A DNA stretch of 64,000 nt, taken from contig JASHPJ010000030.1 of the NCBI GenBank assembly GCA_030038195.1, positions 1 to 64,000 on the forward strand, given 5' to 3'. Positions 30,001 through 36,313 of this stretch are shown one piece after another. The DNA comes from Acidobacteriaceae bacterium (GTDB taxonomy: Bacteria > Acidobacteriota > Terriglobia > Terriglobales > Acidobacteriaceae). Every line of letters starts with the position of its first letter. Within the stretch, counting starts at the first letter, position 1. The position numbers and the translations under genes are program-made. Under the pieces are notes generated by a model. The model did no database searches and was not told where the DNA came from. It saw only the letters and a program-made list of their open reading frames with translations.

Positions 30001-31953
30001 GGATTCACCGGCGACGTCAAGCTCTCGGTTGTTTCCGTGCTGCCCGCCGGACTCACCGCAGCGTTTTCGCCAGCCACGTCCACCACCAGCAGTGTGCTGA
30101 CTCTCTCAGCCAGCGGCGCAGCCGTTCCCGGCAATTACGTCCTCGGCATCGCCGGCTCGGCCGCAGAACACACCGTCACCACCACGCTGCCGGTCACGGT
30201 CACAGCCACGACCACGGTACCCACTACGACCACGCTGACCATCGCTCCCTCCGGGTCGCTCATTGTCGGTTCGGCTTACACGCTCACCGCGCGCGTGGTT
30301 CCCACCGGCGGAACCGCCACGCCTAGTGGCAACGTGGTCTTCAACATCGGCGGCGCGACGCAGTCCGTTGCGCTAAGCGCCGCGGGCGCCGCCACCTGGT
30401 CAGGCACGGCGCCTGCCGCGGCGGGCACGCTTACCATCTCCGCCGCCTACCAGGGCACGACAGACTTCGCCGCCAGCACGTCGAACACGCTCAACGTGAA
30501 CGTCGTGGGCATCGCCACCACTACTGCGCTCTCCATCAGCCCCAGCGGAAGCTCGCTCACCGCCGGCACGCAGTTCACACTCACTGCCACGGTCCTTGCG
30601 CAGAGCGGCACGGCTACGCCCAGCGGCAGCGTGGTCTTCAACATTGGCGGCGCGACACACTCGGTTGCGCTCGATACCTCCGGCGTAGCCACCTACACCG
30701 GCACAACTCCCGCAACCGCCGGCACGCTGGCCATCTACGCGACCTACCAGGACACATCAGGCTTTGCGCCCAGCACTTCAGTCACGCTCAACGAGACTGT
30801 CGCCAGCATCGCCACCAGCACTGCGCTCTCTATCAGCCCCTCCGGAGGCTCGCTCACCGCAGGCGCGGCCTTCACGCTCACCGCAAAGGTCACTCCGGCC
30901 AGTGGCACAGCTGTGCCCACGGGCAACGTGATCTTCACCATCGGCTCCAGCACGCAGGCGGCCTCGCTTAACGTGTCCGGCATTGCTACCTTGTCAGCAA
31001 CGGCCCCGCTCACTGCGGGCAATCTCGCCGTCTCCGCTGTCTACCAGGGGTCCGGCCAGTACGCCGGCAGCGCGTCCGTCACGCTCAATGAGCAGGTGGT
31101 CTTCACCGGCACGGATACGACTCTCACCATCGCGCCCAACAGCAGCTCGCTGGCCATCGGCGCATCCTACACGCTCACCGCTACCGTAACCGCGCAGACC
31201 GGCACGGCCACACCCGCCGGCAGCGTGGTCTTCACGATCGGCAGCGCGACACACTCGGTTGCGCTCGACACCTCCGGCGTAGCCACCTACACCGGCACAG
31301 CTCCCGCAACCGCAGGCACGCTGGCCGTCTCTGCCACCTACCAGGGCCAGGGCGGCTTCTCACCAAGCACCTCGAACACGCTAGACGAAACCATCTTCCA
31401 GACCGCGTCGCCCGCTTTCGCGCTCGCCGGAACCTCGGTGACGCTTACCGCGGGCGCAACCGCCGGCAATACCTCCACCATCACCATCACGCCCAGCGGC
31501 GGATTCACGGGCGGCGTCACCCTGTCGGCCTCCATCGCCGACAGCCCGCTCGGTGCGCAGAATCTTCCCTCGCTCAGCTTTGCCGCCGGCTCGGTGAGCG
31601 TCACCGGTTTCATGCCGGCTACCGCGACCCTCACCATTTCCACCACGTCAGCAACCACGGCCTCCACCGCGCCCGAGCGCAATGGCTTCCACTGGTACGC
31701 TTCGGGCGGAGCGGCGCTGGCCTGCCTGCTGCTCTTCGGCATCCCGTCCCGCCGTCGCGCCTGGCAGCGTCTTCTCGGCATGTTCGTTCTGCTGGCCGCG
31801 CTGGTGAGTGGAGCGGCCGGCTGCAGCGGCAGCTTTGTGATGAACCACAACCCCGCCTCTGCCGGCACTACGCCCGGCCTGTACCTGATCACGGTCAAGG
31901 GAGCTTCCGGCAGCACTACCGCATCCACTACGGTCTCACTCACGGTTCAATAG
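27022..31953 (+). CDS. S53 (sedolisin/kumamolisin-like) peptidase with multiple Ig-like repeats and an unusual C-terminus
   Basis: Prodomain RFLSAAQFAEQFSPTPADYQAVVAYAQANGFTV; catalytic DSEDVLDIVQVIGMAP, GGTSFSAPRWAAF, GYDLVTGWGSPNG; Ig-like repeats; C-terminal paired hydrophobic segments. Confidence 0.9.
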   Translation: MDSPVTIKNLYRTAVAFCFFYISLGGNSQAVRQMLHGHVRPAVARGLAAPQGLMPQSQRMNLSIVLPVRNQAGLASLITRLYDPSAPDFHRFLSAAQFAEQFSPTPADYQAVVAYAQANGFTVGPAPANRMVVPISGTVAQVEKAFNVRMGLYSHPTEKRLFFSPDREPSLDLSVPIAHIAGLDNYSIPQPMFHRNPAPESTTHYVTAGSGPGGSFLASDMRWAYYGGTALTGAGQTVALLEFDGYNQSDVDLTFSSVGQTYSVPIQNVLLDGATGAPISGSDSEDVLDIVQVIGMAPGLSQVRVYIGGNDVDILNAIASEDLAQEVSISWSWSPDDPATDDTFFEEMAAQGQSVFAASGDWGEFDPYFDNFYPAEDAYVTSVGGTDLSTAGGGGPWASETAWSRSGGGVSPDGIPIPSWQAGVATSSNGGSNTLRNVPDVAMQADFVNYSCAMGSCAGDYGGTSFSAPRWAAFTALVNQQAVAAGDSTVGFINPAIYAIGEGTDYANDFHDITYGNNDARNNCCGWPYYNAVPGYDLVTGWGSPNGQSLIDQLAPPTTESFALSPSSTVLTVTHGGSGKVTISIDDKNGFASPVTLDAALPEGVTASWSQNPAAGSAALTLSVASSVARGSYLITVNGSAGALTASTSFVLQVMAPGFSIAPSPSSLNIYPGNSSSSTILVTDYSGFSGKVNLAVTAGLPSGVTTSWASNPTTGAAVLTLTVSDTATPNTDAVITITGTSGSLTASTTLALVINPPTFYVNMSPYPSTLAQGASITTTVTVTGVPADSSTETIRLSAPELPTGVTATFNPATIPLGQSSALTLTAASTAPTGTSLAGVEADGSTTGTLSQFPLTVTAKATPSFTLAAAQTAITAVQGGTASDPVTVTPQNGFNASVSLAISPSTPLPAGVTASFSPGSTTSSSLLTFTAAVNATAGFYPLQITGTSGTLTSVANIYLTVNPPPLFSLSASPAAVSVAQYNSATDTITIHPQPGFTGDVKLSVVSVLPAGLTAAFSPATSTTSSVLTLSASGAAVPGNYVLGIAGSAAEHTVTTTLPVTVTATTTVPTTTTLTIAPSGSLIVGSAYTLTARVVPTGGTATPSGNVVFNIGGATQSVALSAAGAATWSGTAPAAAGTLTISAAYQGTTDFAASTSNTLNVNVVGIATTTALSISPSGSSLTAGTQFTLTATVLAQSGTATPSGSVVFNIGGATHSVALDTSGVATYTGTTPATAGTLAIYATYQDTSGFAPSTSVTLNETVASIATSTALSISPSGGSLTAGAAFTLTAKVTPASGTAVPTGNVIFTIGSSTQAASLNVSGIATLSATAPLTAGNLAVSAVYQGSGQYAGSASVTLNEQVVFTGTDTTLTIAPNSSSLAIGASYTLTATVTAQTGTATPAGSVVFTIGSATHSVALDTSGVATYTGTAPATAGTLAVSATYQGQGGFSPSTSNTLDETIFQTASPAFALAGTSVTLTAGATAGNTSTITITPSGGFTGGVTLSASIADSPLGAQNLPSLSFAAGSVSVTGFMPATATLTISTTSATTASTAPERNGFHWYASGGAALACLLLFGIPSRRRAWQRLLGMFVLLAALVSGAAGCSGSFVMNHNPASAGTTPGLYLITVKGASGSTTASTTVSLTVQ
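30220..31395 (+). repeat. In-gene tandem Ig-like repeats (about 99 aa period)
   Basis: Repeated TALSISPSGSSLTAGTxFTLTATV...SGTATPSGSVVFxIGxATHSVALDTSGVATYTGT. DNA of 30650-30733 and 31244-31327 is nearly identical, 594 bp apart. Confidence 0.85.
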
Positions 31954-31986
31954 AGCGGTTTCGCTTCTCATCTCCTTGCTGTCGCG

Positions 31987-32002
31987 TGTGACGCATATCA
32001 CG
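31987..32002. promoter_or_regulatory. Candidate CRP/FNR-family binding site
   Basis: TGTGA-CGCATA-TCACG, about 52 bp upstream of the USP start. Confidence 0.45.
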
Positions 32003-32011
32003 GCTCGCGCG

Positions 32012-32044
32012 CCTGATCTGCGTTTCCATGGAAACAAGATCAGG
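32012..32044 (+). promoter_or_regulatory. 33-nt compound inverted repeat abutting the USP ribosome-binding site
   Basis: CCTGATCT-GC-GTTTCCATGGAAAC-A-AGATCAGG; 3' arm overlaps the AGGAGG RBS at 32042-32047. Confidence 0.5.
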
Positions 32045-32053
32045 AGGTAGCTG

Positions 32054-32947
32054 ATGAACCCCGGAACCAGCCTTCCCTTGCGTACCATTCTTGTCGCCGC
32101 CGACCTGACCCACGAGGGTTCGCGCGCACTCCAATACGCGCAGCAGATCGCGCAGCTCCATCGAGCCACGCTGGTGGTCGTGCACACGATCGATCCGGCC
32201 GGCTATGCCTTTCCCGAAGGCGTGCCGTCCACCGCGCCGATGGATGAGGCCGGCCGCGCAGGGCTCGAAGGCATCGAAGCCGAGACGCGCGCCCAGGGCA
32301 TCCCGGTGCATTCGGTGATGGAAACCACGGTGGTTTACGACCGGCTGCTGCAGGCCGCCGTGGACAACCATGCGGACCTGCTGGTGCTGGGCACGCGCGC
32401 CGATACCCGGCTGGGCCGCGCAGTGCTGGGCATGGCCACCAGAAGGCTGCTGGCCAGGGCTCCCTGCCCGGTGCTGACCGTGCCGCCGGATGCAGATGCA
32501 GCGCTGGAGACGCCGGGGCTCTGGCGCCGCGTGCTGGTAGCCACGGATTTTTCCGCCACGTCGCTGTCCGCGCTCGACCGCGCGCAGTGCATAGTGGATA
32601 GCCACCTGGCCGTGGTGCACGCGGCTGGCGATGCCTCAGAGGAAGACCGCGCGCGCTACCTGGAACGCCTGCGCTTCCTGGCGCCTGCGGACACGCCGCG
32701 CGCCGTGCCGGTCGAGTACATTGTGACTTCGGGCGAGGCCGGCAAAGTGATCGTGGATTATGCGCGCGCCTTTCAGGCCGGACTGATTGTGCTGGGTTCA
32801 CCGCTGGACGAGCCGAGGGAAGAAGATTTCGAGCACAGCACCATTCTGCAGGTGATCGCGCATGTGAGCTGCCCGGTGCTTGCTGTGCCACCTGCGCAGG
32901 CTGCCAGCGCGGCAGAGGTGGCAAAAGAGTTCGCTTTCTCCCACTGA
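32054..32947 (+). CDS. Universal stress protein, tandem UspA domains
   Basis: TILVAADLTHEGSRALQYAQQIAQLHRATLVVVHTID...DLLVLGTRADTRLGRAVLGMATRRLLARAPCPVLTVP, second domain VLVATDFSATSLSALDRA. Confidence 0.9.
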   Translation: MNPGTSLPLRTILVAADLTHEGSRALQYAQQIAQLHRATLVVVHTIDPAGYAFPEGVPSTAPMDEAGRAGLEGIEAETRAQGIPVHSVMETTVVYDRLLQAAVDNHADLLVLGTRADTRLGRAVLGMATRRLLARAPCPVLTVPPDADAALETPGLWRRVLVATDFSATSLSALDRAQCIVDSHLAVVHAAGDASEEDRARYLERLRFLAPADTPRAVPVEYIVTSGEAGKVIVDYARAFQAGLIVLGSPLDEPREEDFEHSTILQVIAHVSCPVLAVPPAQAASAAEVAKEFAFSH

Positions 32948-32988
32948 AGAACCGCAGCCGGCCGCACTCTGCAAACCTGCAAGGCTGG

Positions 32989-33033
32989 CTACGCGAACAT
33001 GGGACCCGTTTGCGAGACGGGTCCCATGCGTAG
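32989..33033. repeat. Long inverted repeat / hairpin downstream of USP
   Basis: CTACG-CGAA-CATGGGACCCGT (to 33009), loop TTGCGAG, ACGGGTCCCATG-CGTAG: 17 bp with one 4-nt bulge. No T-tract, so not called as an intrinsic terminator. Confidence 0.6.
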
Positions 33034-33179
33034 ATGCAAAGTTCCAAGAAAAAGCTGCAGTGAAAGCAAGGGGGCTGTATCGCGGAACCACTGCCTTGCA
33101 ACGGACGCGACCATCCGGGAGCGGCAGCCTTGCATGTTTTCCTACAAAAGCATACTCATTCTGGTTTTGCTCTGCTCTT

Positions 33180-33359
33180 GCGTCCTGAGTCTGAGGTTCC
33201 TGGCACCATTTACGAAAAGCAACCGCAGATTCCGCCACAGCCGATCTTCGGTCCGCCACGGCGGATCTTCGACCTTCGACTCCGCAAGCCACAAAAAACG
33301 CAGCTTGCTACGCTCAGGATGACAGCTTATTTGCGATGTGAACTTCTGACTCAGGACGC
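33180..33359. repeat. Dispersed intergenic repeat family 1, copy B, with terminal inverted repeats
   Basis: Left GCGTCCTGAGTCTGAGGTTC and right GAACTTCTGACTCAGGACGC (reverse complement differs at 2 positions); core CCGCAGATTCCGCCACAGCCGATCTTCGG...GCTCAGGATGACAG. Confidence 0.75.
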
Positions 33360-33361
33360 TA

Positions 33362-33625
33362 GGGCGTGTTCACACTACGCGGGCGGTGGCGCTGGGAGCC
33401 AATTTTTTCGAGATCAAGGAGCGACGAGCGACGGATACCGGGCGTCTCCGAGCGAGGAGCGACGCAGAGATCGGGAAATTGGCCCCAGCCCTTCGGGTGG
33501 CGGCAAAAATCGGGCCATACTTTGTTGTCGTCCTCGCCTTGGAATCGCCAAAGTCTTCGTCCTCCGCCGCGTCTGGCCCGATTTTTACTCGCAACGCCAG
33601 CCGCTCGGGTAGTGTGAACAGGCCC
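33362..33625. mobile_element. 264-bp MITE-like non-autonomous element
   Basis: About 33-bp TIRs: GGGCGTGTTCACACTACGCGGGCGGTGGCG and, in reverse complement, GGGCCTGTTCACACTACCCGAGCGGCTGGCG; flanked by TA (or CTAG) on both sides; internal 13-bp perfect palindromic arms AAAAATCGGGCCA / TGGCCCGATTTTT. Confidence 0.8.
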
Positions 33626-34314
33626 TAGCAGGCCGAAAGCTGCTCAAGGGCCTTGGGCTGCAGAACGGTGAGCACGACACCGCGCGTAGCAATGAGCTTT
33701 TCCTTGCGGAAGCGGCCCAGCGTGCGGGTGACGGTCTCGCGCGTGGTAGCGGTCATGGAGGCAAGCTCCTCGTGGGTCAGTGGCATGGTGACGCATGCGC
33801 TCGGTCCCTTGCGCCGCGCGTCGGCGGCAAAGTCCAGAATGAGCCGGGCAAGCCGTCCGGCCGGCGAGCCGGGCAGGGTGATGAGCCGCACTTCGTCAAA
33901 GGCGGCGCGGTAATCCTGGGCCAGAACCTTTGCCGCGCCCATGCTGACCTCAGGGAAGTCGCACAGCATCTGGGTCAGGTGCTGAACATGCAGCAGGCGC
34001 ACGCGGCAGGGCTCCATGGCCTCGGCCGTCACCTCGTACTCATCCTTGGCGAGCGCTGCGCTCATGCCCAGCACGTCGCCCGCGCCGGCGATGCGCATAA
34101 TCAGCGTGCGACCTTCGCGCGAGGTGGCCGAGATTTTGACGCGTCCCGAGCAAAGCACAAAGACAGCGCTGCACTGATCGCCCTCGCGGAACAGCACGTT
34201 GCCGCGCTGATACTCCATGGCGATCGAGTTGGATTCGAGGAAAGCGCGCGCGTCTTTATCGAGATTGCAGAATGCGTGTTTTCCGGCGTGTGCGCAGTTG
34301 ACGCAGTTCAGCAT
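33625..34314 (-). CDS. Crp/Fnr-family transcriptional regulator with N-terminal cysteines
   Basis: MLNCVNCAHAGKHAFCNLDKDARAFLESNSIAMEYQRGNVLFREGDQCSAVFVLCSGRVKISATSREGRTLIMRIAGAGDVLGMSA...THEELASMTATTRETVTRTLGRFRKEKLI. Confidence 0.92.
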   Translation of the reverse strand: MLNCVNCAHAGKHAFCNLDKDARAFLESNSIAMEYQRGNVLFREGDQCSAVFVLCSGRVKISATSREGRTLIMRIAGAGDVLGMSAALAKDEYEVTAEAMEPCRVRLLHVQHLTQMLCDFPEVSMGAAKVLAQDYRAAFDEVRLITLPGSPAGRLARLILDFAADARRKGPSACVTMPLTHEELASMTATTRETVTRTLGRFRKEKLIATRGVVLTVLQPKALEQLSAC

Positions 34315-34437
34315 ATGGGTAACCTCCGGGTCTTGCTTGCATCCTCTTAAGGGCAATCCAGATGCCAAACCACGCACCATGTGATTTCAGCCACTTAGCA
34401 CTGGTCCTGGACACACAGCCCGCCTGGAATGGGTGAA

Positions 34438-34466
34438 ATGGCGCAGCGGCTGCGCCATATGGCGCA
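34438..34466. promoter_or_regulatory. Triple half-site palindromic cluster upstream of the sigma54 response regulator
   Basis: ATGGCGCA-GCGGC-TGCGCCAT-ATGGCGCA: three 8-bp half sites in inverted/everted arrangement. Confidence 0.4.
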
Positions 34467-34527
34467 ACGCGCCGGGTGCATTGCCCGCTTTCCGCTGATA
34501 CCATTGAAGTTGGCAACAAGAGGGGCA

Positions 34528-35880
34528 ATGAACGAAGCGGTACGCATTGTCGTCATTGACGACAACCCCGGCAGCCTGGAGCTGCTTTCCACTGCGCTGG
34601 CGCGGCCTGACGTGGCGGTGCACACAGCCTCCAACCCGGTGGAAGGAGTGCAGTTGGTGCGTCGGCTTCGTCCGCACCTGGTGCTGACCGACTTGGTGAT
34701 GCCCGAGATGAGCGGGCTCGAGGTGCTGCAGCAGATCGTCGAGTTCGATCCGCTGATCGACGTTCTGCTCATGACCGCGCACTACACTACGGAGACGGCC
34801 GTCGAAGCCATCCGCCACGGCGCAGCCGATTATCTGCAGAAGCCCGTCAAGCTTGGCCTGCTGCGCGAGCGCGTGGCCGGGCTGCTGGCGGCCGCGGCAC
34901 AGCGGCGCAAGGCCGGCTCAGACCAGGACGACCTGCCGGAGTCAAAATTCGAGGGCATGATCGCGCGCAGCAGCCCGATGTGGGACCTGTTCGCGATGAT
35001 CCAGCGGATTGCGCCGCACTATCGCTCGGTACTGGTTCATGGGCCCACGGGAACGGGCAAAGACCTAGTGGCCAGCGCGCTGCACCGGCGCAGCGGCGTG
35101 CCGGGCAAGCTGGTGGTGCTCAACTGCTCGGCGGTGGTGGAAACGCTGTTTGAAAGCGAGCTCTTCGGCCATGTGAAAGGCGCATTCACCGGCGCCGACC
35201 GCGATAAGATCGGGCTGCTCGAACTGGCCAACGGCGGCACGCTGTTTCTGGACGAGATCGGCGACATGCCGCTTTCTACGCAGGCCAAGCTGCTGCGTGT
35301 TCTGCAGAACCGCGAGGTGCAGCCGGTCGGATCGCTTTCCGTGCGTAAGGTAGACGTGCGCGTGGTGGCCGCTACGCACCGCGACCTGCGCGCAGCCATC
35401 GCCGCCGGCGCATTCCGCGAAGACCTTTACTACCGGCTCTCCATGGTGGAGCTCACCTTGCCGCCGCTCCGTGAGCGCACTGAAGACATTCCGCTGCTGG
35501 CGCGCCATTTCGTGCAGAAGTTCAGCCGCGAGTTTGGCAAGCCGGTGAGTGGGCTCACGCCGCGCGCAGCCATGATGCTGCAGCGCTATGCCTGGCCGGG
35601 CAACGTGCGCGAGCTGGAGCACGTGATCGGCCGCGCCTGCATGCTGACGGAGCATACCATGCTCGATGTTGCCGACCTGCCTGAAGAGCTGGCCCAGCAG
35701 ATTTCCATTGCACCCGAGGAGTCGGCGGCCAACGCATCGCTGCTTGCCGACCAGGAACGGCGGCTGGTGGAAGAAGCCCTGCGCGAGTGCGCCGGCAACC
35801 AGTCCCAAGCCGCGCGCAAGCTGGGAATCGGCCGCGACGCCCTGCGCTACAAGATGAAGCGCTATAACCTCACAGCCTGA
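34528..35880 (+). CDS. NtrC-family sigma54-dependent response regulator
   Basis: RIVVIDDNPGSLELLSTAL...PHLVLTDLVMPEMSG; GPTGTGKDLVASALHRRS; GAFTGADRDKIGLLELANGGTLFLDEIGDM; C-terminal Fis-type HTH NQSQAARKLGIGRDALRYKMKRY. Confidence 0.95.
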   Translation: MNEAVRIVVIDDNPGSLELLSTALARPDVAVHTASNPVEGVQLVRRLRPHLVLTDLVMPEMSGLEVLQQIVEFDPLIDVLLMTAHYTTETAVEAIRHGAADYLQKPVKLGLLRERVAGLLAAAAQRRKAGSDQDDLPESKFEGMIARSSPMWDLFAMIQRIAPHYRSVLVHGPTGTGKDLVASALHRRSGVPGKLVVLNCSAVVETLFESELFGHVKGAFTGADRDKIGLLELANGGTLFLDEIGDMPLSTQAKLLRVLQNREVQPVGSLSVRKVDVRVVAATHRDLRAAIAAGAFREDLYYRLSMVELTLPPLRERTEDIPLLARHFVQKFSREFGKPVSGLTPRAAMMLQRYAWPGNVRELEHVIGRACMLTEHTMLDVADLPEELAQQISIAPEESAANASLLADQERRLVEEALRECAGNQSQAARKLGIGRDALRYKMKRYNLTA

Positions 35881-35881
35881 C

Positions 35882-36277
35882 TCAGGCCGACTTCAGCACC
35901 TTTTCTACGCACTGGCGCAGCCGTGCCGGCCCGATGGGCTTGACCAGGTAAGCGGCAAAGCCGGCACGCGAGAGCTGCTCGGGCGCGGTCTGCGTAATGG
36001 CGGGTGTGAGTGCGATGATCGGTGTCCGCTGCAGCGAGGGCATGCGCTTGAGCGCGGCTGCGGTCGCGTAACCGTCGAGCTGCGGCGTCTGCAGGTCGAG
36101 GATCACCACGTTGGGCGCAAACTCGCCGGCCATGGCCAGCACCTGCTCGCCATCGCGCGCTTCGCCCACGACGTAACCGCCCGACTCCAGGATGGAGCGC
36201 AGCAGATCGCGGCTGCTGGCTCCGTCGTCCGCAATCAAAACGCGCCTGGGCGCGGCCGTGATTTCCGTTCCGGTCAA
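35882..36277 (-). CDS. Single-domain response regulator (CheY-like)
   Basis: RVLIADDGASSRDLLRSILESGGYVVGEARDGEQVL...NVVILDLQTPQLDG...AYLVKPIGPARL. Confidence 0.92.
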   Translation of the reverse strand: MTGTEITAAPRRVLIADDGASSRDLLRSILESGGYVVGEARDGEQVLAMAGEFAPNVVILDLQTPQLDGYATAAALKRMPSLQRTPIIALTPAITQTAPEQLSRAGFAAYLVKPIGPARLRQCVEKVLKSA

Positions 36278-36313
36278 CCTCTCACCCTCTGGCTCTCACC
36301 CTCTGGGCGAAGG

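Noticed and set aside
30220-31395. Possible CRISPR or satellite array because of regular repetition
   Set aside because: Repeats are in frame, about 297 bp, and encode Ig-like domains of one protein.
32989-33033. Rho-independent terminator for USP
   Set aside because: Strong hairpin but no downstream T-tract; kept only as an inverted repeat.
33130-33612. 160-aa ORF (MHVFLQKHTHSG...PPRRIFDLRLRKPQKTQLATLRMTAY)
   Set aside because: Runs through a family 1 repeat and the MITE; a spurious repeat-derived ORF.
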